Part shown: one piece after another, positions 15,729 through 24,752 of the stretch
Position numbering within the stretch: position 1 is the stretch's first letter
How the letters are laid out: each line of letters starts with the position of its first letter
NCBI GenBank assembly: GCA_937872095.1
Contig: CALMNW010000085.1
Location: forward strand, 1-64,000
Length of the DNA: 64,000 bases
Origin: an uncultured Verrucomicrobiota bacterium
GTDB taxonomy: Bacteria > Verrucomicrobiota > Kiritimatiellia > CAIQIC01 > Lenti-01
Reading direction: 5' to 3'
Position numbers and translations under genes: made by a program
The notes under the pieces: generated by a model
What the model was told of the DNA's origin: nothing
Seen by the model: only the letters and a program-made list of their open reading frames with translations
Database searches by the model: none

Positions 15729-16520
15729 ATGGCGCACGAAGAGGAATACAAGGTCAAGCTGGAGGTGTTCGAGGGCCCCCTCGATCTGCTGCTCTACCTG
15801 ATCAAGAAGGAAGAGCTCGAGATCCACGACATCCCGATGGAGACCATCACGACGCAGTACGTGCAGTATCTCGAGCTGATGAAGATGCTGGACCTGAACG
15901 TCGCGGGGGAATTCCTCGTGATGGCGGCGACGCTGATGATGATCAAGAGCCGCATGCTGCTGCCGGCGGAAGACCGGCCGGAACTGGAAGAGGAAGAAGA
16001 GGATCCCCGCTGGGACCTCGTGCGGCAGCTGGTCGAGTACAAGAAATTCAAGGATGCGGCGCTGCATCTGGAAGCGTTGGAACTGCGGCGGGAGGACATC
16101 TTCGGCCGCGACGGGGCGGACGCGGTGCTGGACGGAACGACGTCCGAGGTGGCGCTGCACGACGTGGGGCTGTTCGACCTGATCAGCGCGTTCAGCGAGG
16201 CGCTGAAGAAGGTCAAGAGCGAGGAGCTGCGGGAGATCTTCGCGGAGCGCTTCACGGTGGCGGAGAAGATCGAGACGCTGGGCGACCGCCTGCGGCGGGA
16301 GAAGCGGTTTTCGATTTCGCGGATGTTCGAAGGGATGCGTTCGCGCCACGAGATCGCGTGCACGTTCTTGGCGCTGCTGGAACTGATCCGGCTGAACCAG
16401 GCGCGGGCGGTGCAGAGCGAGACCTACGGGGAAATTTTCATCGAGCGGGCGGAAGGCATCGTGGAGCTGGTGCCGCCGCTGGTGGAGGAAGTCCCGGCGC
16501 CGGCGGGCGACGGGGAGTGA
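15729..16520 (+). CDS. scpA: Segregation and condensation protein A
   Basis: ScpA is the kleisin of the bacterial SMC-ScpAB condensin; it bridges SMC heads and helps organise and segregate the chromosome. The 263-residue product begins YKVKLEVFEGPLDLLLYLIK, the hallmark ScpA N-terminus. It continues with IPMETITTQYVQYLELMK and GEFLVMAATLMMIKSRMLLP. The acidic linker LEEEEEDPRWDLVRQLVEYKKFKDAA and a C-terminal winged-helix region (TFLALLELIRLNQARAVQ) follow. It lies 10 bp upstream of scpB. Confidence 0.95.
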   Translation: MAHEEEYKVKLEVFEGPLDLLLYLIKKEELEIHDIPMETITTQYVQYLELMKMLDLNVAGEFLVMAATLMMIKSRMLLPAEDRPELEEEEEDPRWDLVRQLVEYKKFKDAALHLEALELRREDIFGRDGADAVLDGTTSEVALHDVGLFDLISAFSEALKKVKSEELREIFAERFTVAEKIETLGDRLRREKRFSISRMFEGMRSRHEIACTFLALLELIRLNQARAVQSETYGEIFIERAEGIVELVPPLVEEVPAPAGDGE

Positions 16521-16530
16521 GGAAACGACG

Positions 16531-17409
16531 ATGAACGATTTTACGTTGCCGGAACTGAAGCAGATCATCGGGGCGATGCTGTTCGTCCGCAAGGAGCCGC
16601 TGACGACGGCGGAGATCCGCCGCGTGCTGGCCGCGACCGCCGAACGGCGCGGCGGCATCACGAGCGATTTCGCCAAGGCGAACGAAGCGTTGATCCGCGA
16701 GGCGGTGGACGCGCTGGGGCGCGAGCTGGCCGAGCGCAAGACGGGCTTCCACGTCATCGAAGTGGCGGGCGGTTTCCGGCTGGAGAACGACGCGAACTGC
16801 GGGCCGTGGCTGCGGACGATGCTGCAGAAGGGGCGCGGGGCGCGGCTGTCGCTGCCGGCGCTGGAGACGCTGGCGATCGTGGCCTACCGGCAGCCGTGCG
16901 TGCGTTCGGAAATCGAAGCGGTGCGCGGCGTGGCCGTGGACGCGATCCTGCGGAACCTGCTGGAGATGCAGCTGGTCCGCGTGGTGGGCCGCAGCGAGCT
17001 GCCGGGCCGGCCGTGGATGTTCGGCACGACGCAGAAGTTCATGGAGCATTTCGGGCTGAAGAGCCTCGACGACCTGCCGGGAACGGACGAACTGCGGCGC
17101 TTGGAGGCGGAACAGGCGCGCGCACGCGCGCCGAAGGCGGCGGAAACGCCGGAAATGGCCCCGGAAGATCCGAACCAGATGAAACTCGAAGGGGTTGAAA
17201 AAGCCGTGGCCGCGGAAGCCGTGGCGGACGGCGTCGCGGACGAGGAAGAGCCCATCGAGCGCGAAGAACTGTCGGCGGAAGACATCGTCGGGGGCGACGA
17301 GGACGACGAAGACGAATTTGATGAGGACGAAGACGACGAGTTCGACGACGAGGACGAAGACGAATTCGACGATGACGACGACGATGAGGATGAGGAGGAA
17401 GAAGAATGA
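16531..17409 (+). CDS. scpB: Segregation and condensation protein B with a long acidic tail
   Basis: ScpB dimerises through tandem winged helices and binds ScpA in the SMC complex. The folded part (about 1-185) is canonical: LKQIIGAMLFVRKEPLTTAEI, GFHVIEVAGGFRLEND, LSLPALETLAIVAYRQPCVRSEIEAVRGV and GRPWMFGTTQKFMEHFGL. After residue about 190 the chain becomes disordered. It ends in some 37 residues made only of Asp, Glu and three Phe, in the repeating pattern DEF-DEDEDDEF-DDEDEDEF. Its stop overlaps the hisC start (ATGA), suggesting translational coupling. Confidence 0.94.
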   Translation: MNDFTLPELKQIIGAMLFVRKEPLTTAEIRRVLAATAERRGGITSDFAKANEALIREAVDALGRELAERKTGFHVIEVAGGFRLENDANCGPWLRTMLQKGRGARLSLPALETLAIVAYRQPCVRSEIEAVRGVAVDAILRNLLEMQLVRVVGRSELPGRPWMFGTTQKFMEHFGLKSLDDLPGTDELRRLEAEQARARAPKAAETPEMAPEDPNQMKLEGVEKAVAAEAVADGVADEEEPIEREELSAEDIVGGDEDDEDEFDEDEDDEFDDEDEDEFDDDDDDEDEEEEE

Positions 17410-18521
17410 GCCTGTTTGCACCGTTGGCGAATTCCTGGATCGCGTCGCAGCGCCCGTACCAGCCCGGGCGCCCCATCGAAGAGGTGGCGCGCGAACTGGG
17501 GTTGGGCGACGTGGAAGGCATCGTGAAGCTGGCGTCGAACGAAAATGCGCTGGGACCTTCGCCCAAGGCGCAGGAAGCGATGAGGAAGGCGATTCCCCAG
17601 ATGCACCTCTATCCGGACGGCGGTTCGTTCTATCTGCGGCAGGCCATCGCGAAGAAGTACGGGATTTCCGACGACATGACGATGCTGGGCTGCGGTTGCA
17701 ACGAGCATGCCGTGCTGCTGGCGCATGCGTTCATGGACAAGGGCGACAACTGGGTCGTCTCGGAGCGTTCCTTCGTGGTCTACAAGCTGGTGGCGTCGCT
17801 GTACCACTGCCAATGCATCGAAGCGCCGATGAAGGGGATGACGCACGATCTGGACGCGATGCTCGCGGCGATCACGCCGCGGACGAAGGCCGTCGTGGTG
17901 GGCAATCCGAACAACCCGACGGGCACGATGGTGTCGCAGGCGGACGTGGACCGGTTCGTGGACGCGGTGCCGGCCAGCGTGGTGACGGTGTTCGACGAGG
18001 CCTACATGGAGCTGGTCGACCCGCGAAACCAGGTGGACACGCTCAAGCACGTGAAGGCGGGGAAGAAGCCGGTGGTGACGCTGCGGACGTTTTCCAAGGC
18101 CTACGGGCTGGCGGGACTGCGGGTGGGCTACGCGATGGCGCAGCCGGACGGCATCGACCTGCTGAACAAGGTGCGCCAGGCGTTCAACGTGAACGCGATG
18201 GCGCAGGCTGCCGCGGTGGCCGCGCTGGAGGACGACGCGCATCTGGACGCGACGCGCAAAATGCTGGTCGCGGGGCGGGCCCAGTTGATGGACGGCATGC
18301 GGAAGTTGGGGCTGGACCCGGTGGAATCCGTCACGAATTTCATCCTGTTCCCGTTCCAGAAAGCGGCGGGCCTGACGGCGGCGCTGACGAAGCGCAAGGT
18401 GATCGTCCGTCCGATGGCGGGCTTCGGCCTGCCGGAGCATGTGCGCGTGAGCGTGGGGACGGCGCAGGAAAACGCGCAGTTCCTGCGCGCGCTGTCGGAG
18501 GCTCTGATCGAGTTGCGCTAG
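17406..18521 (+). CDS. hisC: Histidinol-phosphate aminotransferase
   Basis: HisC is a PLP enzyme transferring the amino group of glutamate to imidazole-acetol phosphate in histidine synthesis. The 371-residue fold-type I aminotransferase has IVKLASNENALGPSPKA, LYPDGGSFYLRQAIAKKYGI, GCGCNEHAVLL, the NPNNPTGTMV segment and VFDEAYMELVD. The PLP-binding Lys lies in TFSKAYGLAGLRVGY and the C-terminal Arg in HVRVSVGTAQEN. A related specificity (aromatic or cobalamin-type aminotransferase) cannot be fully excluded. It overlaps scpB by 4 bp; no other his genes are nearby. Confidence 0.88.
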   Translation: MSLFAPLANSWIASQRPYQPGRPIEEVARELGLGDVEGIVKLASNENALGPSPKAQEAMRKAIPQMHLYPDGGSFYLRQAIAKKYGISDDMTMLGCGCNEHAVLLAHAFMDKGDNWVVSERSFVVYKLVASLYHCQCIEAPMKGMTHDLDAMLAAITPRTKAVVVGNPNNPTGTMVSQADVDRFVDAVPASVVTVFDEAYMELVDPRNQVDTLKHVKAGKKPVVTLRTFSKAYGLAGLRVGYAMAQPDGIDLLNKVRQAFNVNAMAQAAAVAALEDDAHLDATRKMLVAGRAQLMDGMRKLGLDPVESVTNFILFPFQKAAGLTAALTKRKVIVRPMAGFGLPEHVRVSVGTAQENAQFLRALSEALIELR

Positions 18522-18536
18522 AACGGCGCGCCAGCG

Positions 18537-19979
18537 TCAAGCCGTTCCGCCGGCCGCAGGCCAGCAAAGCGTCATGATGGTGCCCGCGCCGGGCGTGCTG
18601 GCAGCGGAGATCCGGCCGCCGTGGGTTTCGACGATGGCTTTGCAAATCGCCAAACCGAGTCCGGCATGTGCGGCCGAATGGGAGCGCGCCGGGGACGTCC
18701 GGTAGAAGCGGTCGAAGACGTGCGGAAGATCGGCGGGGGAAATGCCGATACCGGTATCCGCGACGGTCGCCGTTGTTTTTCCGTCCGGCGTGCCGGTGGT
18801 CACGCGGATTCGGCCTTCCGGATGGCTGTATTCCAGCGCGTTGGAAATCAGATTGGCGAACACCCGGGCGATCTGGTCGGGGTGGCAGGCGAGCGGCGCC
18901 GGCCGCAGATCCGTTTCGATCTGGACGTTCCGCTGCGCGGCCAGCGGTCGCAGCTGCGCGGTGCAATCCGCCGCGATCTGGGCCAGATCGGCATCGATCC
19001 GCTGGCCCTGTTCGCCGGCGGCATCCAGCCGGGCCAGTTCCAGCAGGGAATCGGACAGCCGGCGCATCTGCTGGGCGGCTTCTTCGCAGGCGCGGATCGA
19101 ATCGCGGTATTCCTCCGGCGCGCGGTCGCGCCGCAGGGCGGTCTGGGTTTCGGAGAGGATGACGGCGAGGGGGGTGCGCAATTCATGGGCGGCGTCCGCG
19201 GTGAACTGCTGCTGGCGCGCGAAGGCGGCGTCCAGGCGGGCAAAGGTGGAATTGAGCACGTCGGCCAGTTCGCCCAGCTCGCGATCCATGTCGGCGGCGG
19301 GGATGCGTTCCGCCAGATTGCCGTCGGCGATGCGCCGGGCGGTCGCGCCGATGCGCCGGATGGAAGCGAACAGGAGGCGCGAAGCCATGCCGCCGCCACC
19401 GAGGCCCAGCAGGAGGACGAGCACGCCGGCGACGACCAGCTGGCCGGCGAAGAGCCGCAGCCGGGCTTGCAGCGGGGCGAGGTCGCGTCCCGCCAGGATG
19501 CAATCGCCCCGTTCCGTGTACAGATAGGCTTCGCGGATCGAGCCGCGGGTCCGGTAACGGAGCCGGGTTTCCGTCGGGGAATCGGTTGGCCGGGGAATGG
19601 CGTCCGCTTCCGGGCCGGATTGGGCCAGGAGCCGGTTTTCGCGCAATCCCCAGACGGCGAAATAGTCGCCGGGTTCGAATTGGCGCAAGACCTCGTCCGG
19701 CAATTGGACGGGCGTGCGGTTGTGGAACCGCGGTCCGAAATCGGGCGGCGGCCCGTGGTGGCGATCCTCGTGGAAGTCCGGCGGCGGCGGCGGATGGGGC
19801 TCCGAACCGCGGAACGCGCGGCTGACCGCGTCCACGCGAAGCGCCAAGGCGGCGTCGACGTCGCCGAAATCGGCCCGCTTCTGGAACTGGAACGCCACGA
19901 CGCCGAATCCGGCGACCAGCGCGGCGAGAAAAAACCCGAACCACGCCAGCAAGCGCAGGCGGATGGATTTTCGGCGCAT
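18537..19979 (-). CDS. Membrane sensor histidine kinase with His/Pro-rich periplasmic domain
   Basis: The 480-residue kinase has a first membrane helix at about 9-31, a periplasmic sensor (35-175), a second helix (177-200) and HAMP (200-250). The DHp helix carries the phosphorylated His265 in AAHELRTPLA. The ATPase domain has an N-box ending at Asn380, DTGIGI at 408-413 and GLGLAI at 440-445. The sensor holds PHPPPPPDFHEDRHHGPPPD, a His/Pro/Asp-rich stretch that could bind a metal ion (inference). Its start is 1 bp after the response-regulator stop, so the two form a tight operon. It probably phosphorylates the regulator at 19981. Confidence 0.93.
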   Translation of the reverse strand: MRRKSIRLRLLAWFGFFLAALVAGFGVVAFQFQKRADFGDVDAALALRVDAVSRAFRGSEPHPPPPPDFHEDRHHGPPPDFGPRFHNRTPVQLPDEVLRQFEPGDYFAVWGLRENRLLAQSGPEADAIPRPTDSPTETRLRYRTRGSIREAYLYTERGDCILAGRDLAPLQARLRLFAGQLVVAGVLVLLLGLGGGGMASRLLFASIRRIGATARRIADGNLAERIPAADMDRELGELADVLNSTFARLDAAFARQQQFTADAAHELRTPLAVILSETQTALRRDRAPEEYRDSIRACEEAAQQMRRLSDSLLELARLDAAGEQGQRIDADLAQIAADCTAQLRPLAAQRNVQIETDLRPAPLACHPDQIARVFANLISNALEYSHPEGRIRVTTGTPDGKTTATVADTGIGISPADLPHVFDRFYRTSPARSHSAAHAGLGLAICKAIVETHGGRISAASTPGAGTIMTLCWPAAGGTA

Positions 19980-19980
19980 G

Positions 19981-20634
19981 CTACTCCTCGATGCAGTAAC
20001 CCAGCCCGCGCCGGGTGACGATGAGATCGCAGGCCAGTTTTTTGCGCAGGTTGTAGACGTGGACGTCGAGCAGATTGGACATGGTATCCGCGCGTTCGTC
20101 GAACACGTGTTCGTAGAGTTCTGTGCGGGTGATGACCTTGCCCCGGTGGTGCGCGAGATATTCCAGGATCATGTATTCCTTGGCGGTCAGCGGGACGGGT
20201 TGGCCGCCGACGGAGACCGTGCGGGCGCGGGTGTCGATTTTCACTTCGCCCAGCGCGATTTCCGGGCTGGGCCGGTCGGCGGCGCGGCGGATCAGCGCGC
20301 GGAGGCGCGCGAACAATTCGGACAGGTCGAAGGGTTTGACGAGATAGTCGTCGCCGCCGCCGTCGAGTCCCCGGATGCGGTCGGCGGTGGTGTCGCGCGC
20401 CGTCAGGAACAGGACGGGGGTTTTGCGGGTTTTGCGCAGGCGGGCGAGCACTTGCCAGCCGTCGAGGCCCGGCAGCATGACGTCGAGCACGATGGCGTCG
20501 TAGTCGCTGTTCTGGGCTTTGTAGAGCCCCTCCTCGCCGTCGGCGGCCGTATCCACGGCATAGCCTTCCTCGCGCAAGGCCTTGGCCAGGTTGCGCAGCA
20601 GCCGGACTTCGTCTTCGATCACGAGCAGTCTCAT
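19981..20634 (-). CDS. OmpR-family response regulator
   Basis: The 217-residue regulator begins MRLLVIEDEVRLLRNLAKAL, with acidic-pocket residues Glu7 and Asp8, phosphoacceptor Asp51 (IVLDVMLPG), conserved Thr near 79 (LFLTARD) and Lys near 101 (LVKPFD). The C-terminal OmpR/PhoB winged helix includes LTAKEYMILEYLAHHRGKVI and DVHVYNLRKKL. The start is at 20634; an in-frame ATG at 20649 is possible. Three TGAAG-N6-TGAAR boxes in the divergent region upstream are candidate binding sites, implying autoregulation and control of the gene at 20947 (inference). Confidence 0.93.
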   Translation of the reverse strand: MRLLVIEDEVRLLRNLAKALREEGYAVDTAADGEEGLYKAQNSDYDAIVLDVMLPGLDGWQVLARLRKTRKTPVLFLTARDTTADRIRGLDGGGDDYLVKPFDLSELFARLRALIRRAADRPSPEIALGEVKIDTRARTVSVGGQPVPLTAKEYMILEYLAHHRGKVITRTELYEHVFDERADTMSNLLDVHVYNLRKKLACDLIVTRRGLGYCIEE

Positions 20635-20680
20635 AGGCGCATTCTTCATAGCATCTGGACCAAAGCTCGCACAAGGCGGA

Positions 20681-20696
20681 TGAAGGGAGCATGAAG
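20681..20696 (+). promoter_or_regulatory. Candidate response-regulator box 1
   Basis: TGAAGGGAGCATGAAG: two TGAAG half-sites with 11-bp period, as expected for a tandem OmpR-family dimer. It lies 47 bp upstream of the response-regulator start. Confidence 0.5.
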
Positions 20697-20771
20697 CCCC
20701 CAAACCGGTTCTTTCGAGACCGGCGGGCCCGCTCCGGGCGTTCGGAAGCGCGGTTCCGAAGGGGTCGTCCG

Positions 20772-20787
20772 TGAAGATCAAATGAAG
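20772..20787 (+). promoter_or_regulatory. Candidate response-regulator box 2
   Basis: TGAAGATCAAATGAAG repeats the TGAAG-N6-TGAAG pattern in the same orientation as box 1, in the middle of the divergent intergenic region. Confidence 0.5.
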
Positions 20788-20822
20788 CTGAAAAACCGTT
20801 TTTTCCCAAATATTCTCCGCAT

Positions 20823-20838
20823 TTTCATGCGGCCTTCA
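20823..20838 (-). promoter_or_regulatory. Candidate response-regulator box 3 (inverted)
   Basis: On the minus strand this reads TGAAGGCCGCATGAAA, a TGAAG-N6-TGAAA match in opposite orientation. It lies 108 bp upstream of the secreted beta-helix gene. The 312-bp region 20635-20946 otherwise shows only an AT-rich stretch near 20795-20820. Confidence 0.5.
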
Positions 20839-20946
20839 TCGGGGTTTCGGCAGAGTGCCGTTGTCAGGTGGATCTATGGCGGCGTCCGAGCCATGCCGGC
20901 GCCGCGGGCGGAATGTATGCGACGAGTTCGAAGGAGTGGTGGAACG

Positions 20947-22980
20947 ATGAAATCGCGATGGGCGGGAATCTGGGCGGGGACGGCGGGGCTGGCCTGCGCC
21001 GCGGCGTTCGGGACGGACGCGGACTACGTGGAGGCGGCGGCGTTCACGCAAACCGTGTCCGTGACGTTTTCCGGCGCGACGGCGACGGTGTCCAACGGCG
21101 CCGGCGCGGGCGTAGCTGTGTTGCGGGACGGGGCGAACGTGGCGCTGACCTCGACGGTCGCGGGCGTGGAAGTCCGCGTGTCCGGCACGGCGTCGCCGGG
21201 TTCGCTGCAAATCGGCAGCAGCCAGCCGATCCAGCTGACGCTGGCCGGCGTGGATCTCGCGAGCGCGACCAATCCGGCCATCGGCGTTTGGACGAGCAAC
21301 CGCTGTTTCGTGGTGCTGGCGAAGGGCACGACGAACGTCCTGGCGGACGGCGCGGTCAACGCGGCCGGCGGAGCGTTCTACGGCAGCGGCCCGCTGACGT
21401 TCAGCGGGCCCGGACGGCTCGCCGTCCGCGGCCTGAAAAAACACGGCATCTACGGCGCCGAAGCGATCCGGATCCGGGACGGCGAAATCGAGGTGTCGCA
21501 GGCGGTCTCCGACGCCATCCACGCGAGCGGAACGTTCCGGCTGGACAACGGCACGCTGAAGTTGGCGGCCGACAGCGACGGCATCGACGCCGACGCGGTG
21601 CGGATCGACGGCGGCGCCCTCGCGATCGCGAGCGTTTTGAACGGCACGCGCGCCATCCATTGCGACGGCGCGATGACGGTCGGCGGCGGGCTCATGGACG
21701 TGGCGGTGCGGGGAGCGCAGGGCAAGGGCATTTCCGCCACGGACCTGACCGTCGACGGGGGCACGATGCTGTTCCGGTTGACGGGCGACGCGGTGGTGGC
21801 GACGGTCACCAACGTCAGCACCAACGGCGCGACGGTCGCGACGAACGTCTACGGAAATCCTTCCTATTGTTCGGCCATCAAGTGCGGCAGCAACCTGACG
21901 GTCAACGCGGGGACGATCGTCGTGACCCATTCCGGCTTGGCGGGCAAAGGGCTTTCCGCGGACGGCGACGTCACGATCAACGGCGGCACGCTCGACCTGT
22001 TCACCAGCGGCGGCAATTCCGCGGCCTTCACCAACGCCGACAAGACGTACGACGTGGCGGCGGCCGACTGCCTGAAGGCCGACGGCACGCTGCGCATCCT
22101 GGGCGGCACCGTCCGGGCGACCAGCACCGGGGCGGCGGGCGACGCCATCTCGACGGAAGGCGCGGCGATCATCGGCGTGGCGGGCATCACCAATACGCCC
22201 TACGTCGAGGTGGCTACGCGCGGCGTGCGGGTCTATTTGTCCGGATCGAACGACGGCGCGGCCTATTCCAACCCGAAGACTTTTTGCGCGCAGGGCAACG
22301 TGACGGTCAACGGCGGCACGTTCCGCGCCACGACGGTGAACGACGGCGGCGAGGGTTTGGAGAGCAAGAACGTCCTGACGATCAACGGCGGCGATCTGGA
22401 GATCGTCTGCTACGACGATTGCATCAACGCGGCCACCAACATCACCATCAACGGCGGGCGGATCTACTGCTACAGCACGGGCAACGACGCCATCGACTCC
22501 AACGGCACGCTGACGTTCAACGGCGGCCTGATCGTGGCGTCGGGCACGACCGCGCCGGAAGAGGGTTTCGACTGCGACCAGAACACGTTCGCGATCCGGG
22601 GCGGAACGCTGGTGGGGACGGGCGGCGCCAGCAGCACGCCGACCGCGGCGAACTGCACGCAGCGGTCGGTGCTCTACAAGGCGGTGGGCACGTCGGGCAC
22701 GGTGGTGCGGGTCGCGACGGGCGGCAACGATGTCCTGGTCTACAAGCTGCCGCGGACGTATTCGGGCGGCGGCGGGCCGGGCGGACCGGGCAGCACCACG
22801 ACCAGCATGACGATGCTGTTCAGCCTGCCTGGCCTCACCAACGCGACCTATTCCATCGTGACCAACGCCGTGGTTTCCGGTGGCACCGAATTCCACGGCT
22901 ACTACGTGGGGGCGACGGTGTCCGGCGGCCGGACGTCGAAGACCTTCACGGCTTCGTCCATGGTCACCACGGTCCAGTAA
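20947..22980 (+). CDS. Secreted beta-helix carbohydrate-binding-like protein (Cthe_2159/DUF4353-like)
   Basis: The 677-residue product has a signal peptide (MKSRWAGIWAGTAGLACAAAFG). A long right-handed beta-helix follows, built from repeats of the type TVNGGTFRATT, TINGGDLEIVCYDDCINA, TINGGRIYCYSTGNDAIDSN and TFNGGLIVASG. The NGG turns and DAI/DGI corners match the carbohydrate-binding-domain family typified by Cthe_2159, which binds calcium and acidic or cellulosic polysaccharide. A Gly/Pro-rich linker (SGGGGPGGPG) leads to a C-terminal beta domain. AAGGAG precedes the ATG at 20947. Box 3 upstream suggests two-component control. An LRR protein gene follows 11 bp downstream. Confidence 0.85.
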   Translation: MKSRWAGIWAGTAGLACAAAFGTDADYVEAAAFTQTVSVTFSGATATVSNGAGAGVAVLRDGANVALTSTVAGVEVRVSGTASPGSLQIGSSQPIQLTLAGVDLASATNPAIGVWTSNRCFVVLAKGTTNVLADGAVNAAGGAFYGSGPLTFSGPGRLAVRGLKKHGIYGAEAIRIRDGEIEVSQAVSDAIHASGTFRLDNGTLKLAADSDGIDADAVRIDGGALAIASVLNGTRAIHCDGAMTVGGGLMDVAVRGAQGKGISATDLTVDGGTMLFRLTGDAVVATVTNVSTNGATVATNVYGNPSYCSAIKCGSNLTVNAGTIVVTHSGLAGKGLSADGDVTINGGTLDLFTSGGNSAAFTNADKTYDVAAADCLKADGTLRILGGTVRATSTGAAGDAISTEGAAIIGVAGITNTPYVEVATRGVRVYLSGSNDGAAYSNPKTFCAQGNVTVNGGTFRATTVNDGGEGLESKNVLTINGGDLEIVCYDDCINAATNITINGGRIYCYSTGNDAIDSNGTLTFNGGLIVASGTTAPEEGFDCDQNTFAIRGGTLVGTGGASSTPTAANCTQRSVLYKAVGTSGTVVRVATGGNDVLVYKLPRTYSGGGGPGGPGSTTTSMTMLFSLPGLTNATYSIVTNAVVSGGTEFHGYYVGATVSGGRTSKTFTASSMVTTVQ

Positions 22981-22991
22981 GGGAGGACGCC

Positions 22992-24752
22992 ATGAAGCGC
23001 ATGAACGGATGGATGGGCTTGATCGGGGCGCTGGCGCTGGCAGGCACGGCGCTGGGGTCCGTCAACGTGGATTCGGCCGCGAACTATTCCGCCGGCTGGA
23101 CGAACGGCGCGAACGGCGGCGGCGGTTTCGGCGCGTGGAGCATCGTCGCGGATTCCGGCGCCGGCTGGGCGGGCTGCGGCATCTGGGACAGCTCCCTCGC
23201 GTCGCTCAACCTCGGGACCGCGTTCGGCTACGTGGCCAAGGGCGCGGGAGCCTATATCGATATGGACCGGCCGTTCGCGACGGCGCTGGCCGCCGGCGAC
23301 ACCTTCAAGCTCGATCTGGGCCTGAACTACGACTCCGGCACCGGCGGGAACAAGGGCTTCTCCCTGCGCACCGCCGACAACCGCGAAATCGTCGTGGTGA
23401 ACCAGGCCGATTCGGAGATCGTCACGGTGAACGGCGTCGCCGCCCTGACCAACTACGGCGTGAACACGATGTACTGGACCTTCACGCAGGTGTCGGCCAC
23501 GCAGGTGATGGTATACGCGACGGGCCGCGCCGGCGCCGAAACCTTTACGACCACGGTGGGCACCAACGTGGCCAGCTATCTCGCCAACGTCCATTTCTAC
23601 GCCGCGGCCATCGCCAACGACGCGGATGCGGAATATCGCCAGGTGTATTTCGACAACCTGACGCTGACGCAGGGCGCGTCCGACACCAACCTGTTCCGCT
23701 ATGCCGTCGAAAACGGCCGGGCGGTCGTCACGAGCGTGCTGGCCAGCGCCGCGGGCGATCTCGTCGTGCCGGCCACGTTGGGCGGCTACGTCGTCGGCGG
23801 CATCGGGCGCGGGGCGTTCCAAAACCTCACCAACGTCACGGGCATTGCGTTTGCCGGCGGGGCGAACGTGACGAACGTCGGCCCGCAGGCCTTCCAAGAC
23901 TGCACCGCCTTGGCCATCGCCGTGCTTCCAGATGGCTTGACGGCGCTGGCTCCGGGCCTGTTCTGCGGCTGCACGGAACTGGGCGCGGTGACCATCCCCG
24001 GCGGCGTGACGAACGTCGGGGACGCGGCGTTCGCCGAATGCCGCAACTTGGCGGCGATCGCCTTGCCGAGCGGCCTGACCGGGCTGGGCGAGTCGCCGTT
24101 CCTGAATTGCCGCAACTTGGCTGCGATCGCCGTGCCGGCGGGCGTCGCGGCCATCCCGGCCCAGTTCTGCTACGAATGCCGGAGCTTGGCGTCCGTCGAT
24201 CTGCCGGACGGCGCGACGCAAATCGGCCGGGCGGCGTTCTTCAATTGCTTTGGGCTGACGGCGCTGACGCTGGACGGCGCGCTGGACGCGGTCGGGGACC
24301 AGGCGTTTGCCGGCTGCGACGGGTTGGAGAAGCTGGCGTTCAGCGGCGGCGTGGCCGGTCTGGGGACGAACGTCTTCGGCAACTGCTCGTCGCTGGCGGG
24401 CGTCTATTTCCTCTGCGACGAACCGGCGGCGGGGGACGACCTGTTTCTCGGCGCCGATCTCGCCACGGTTTATTATCTGGTTTCGCCGTCGAGTTGGGGG
24501 GCTACCTTTAGCGGGGTACCGGCCGTGGAATGGGCGCCGGAAGCCGTCAGTCTCGCGGCGACAAACGGCGTATTCCGGATCGAGTTGGAGTGGGCGGACG
24601 GGCAATCCGTCAAAGTACAGGCCAGCGGCGATCTGGTGGCGACGGACTGGCGGGACGTGGGCTCCTGCGTCATCGCGAACGGAACCGCCAGCGTCGCAGA
24701 TACGAACTGGCCGGCGACGGCGGTGCGATACTATCGTTTTATCGCGCCTTGA
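22992..24752 (+). CDS. Secreted BspA-type leucine-rich-repeat protein
   Basis: The 586-residue product has a signal peptide (MKRMNGWMGLIGALALAGTALG) and an N-terminal jelly-roll-like domain (about 25-220). At about 245-500 it has a run of about eight BspA-type (LRR_5) repeats of the form LTAIxxPxGVTxIGxxAFxxC, e.g. AVTIPGGVTNVGDAAFAECR and ASVDLPDGATQIGRAAFFNC. It ends in a beta domain with VRYYRFIAP, a common ending of secreted proteins in PVC genomes. GGGAGGA lies before the ATG. Such LRR proteins usually act at the cell surface in adhesion or protein interaction. It is likely co-transcribed with the beta-helix gene. Confidence 0.88.
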   Translation: MKRMNGWMGLIGALALAGTALGSVNVDSAANYSAGWTNGANGGGGFGAWSIVADSGAGWAGCGIWDSSLASLNLGTAFGYVAKGAGAYIDMDRPFATALAAGDTFKLDLGLNYDSGTGGNKGFSLRTADNREIVVVNQADSEIVTVNGVAALTNYGVNTMYWTFTQVSATQVMVYATGRAGAETFTTTVGTNVASYLANVHFYAAAIANDADAEYRQVYFDNLTLTQGASDTNLFRYAVENGRAVVTSVLASAAGDLVVPATLGGYVVGGIGRGAFQNLTNVTGIAFAGGANVTNVGPQAFQDCTALAIAVLPDGLTALAPGLFCGCTELGAVTIPGGVTNVGDAAFAECRNLAAIALPSGLTGLGESPFLNCRNLAAIAVPAGVAAIPAQFCYECRSLASVDLPDGATQIGRAAFFNCFGLTALTLDGALDAVGDQAFAGCDGLEKLAFSGGVAGLGTNVFGNCSSLAGVYFLCDEPAAGDDLFLGADLATVYYLVSPSSWGATFSGVPAVEWAPEAVSLAATNGVFRIELEWADGQSVKVQASGDLVATDWRDVGSCVIANGTASVADTNWPATAVRYYRFIAP

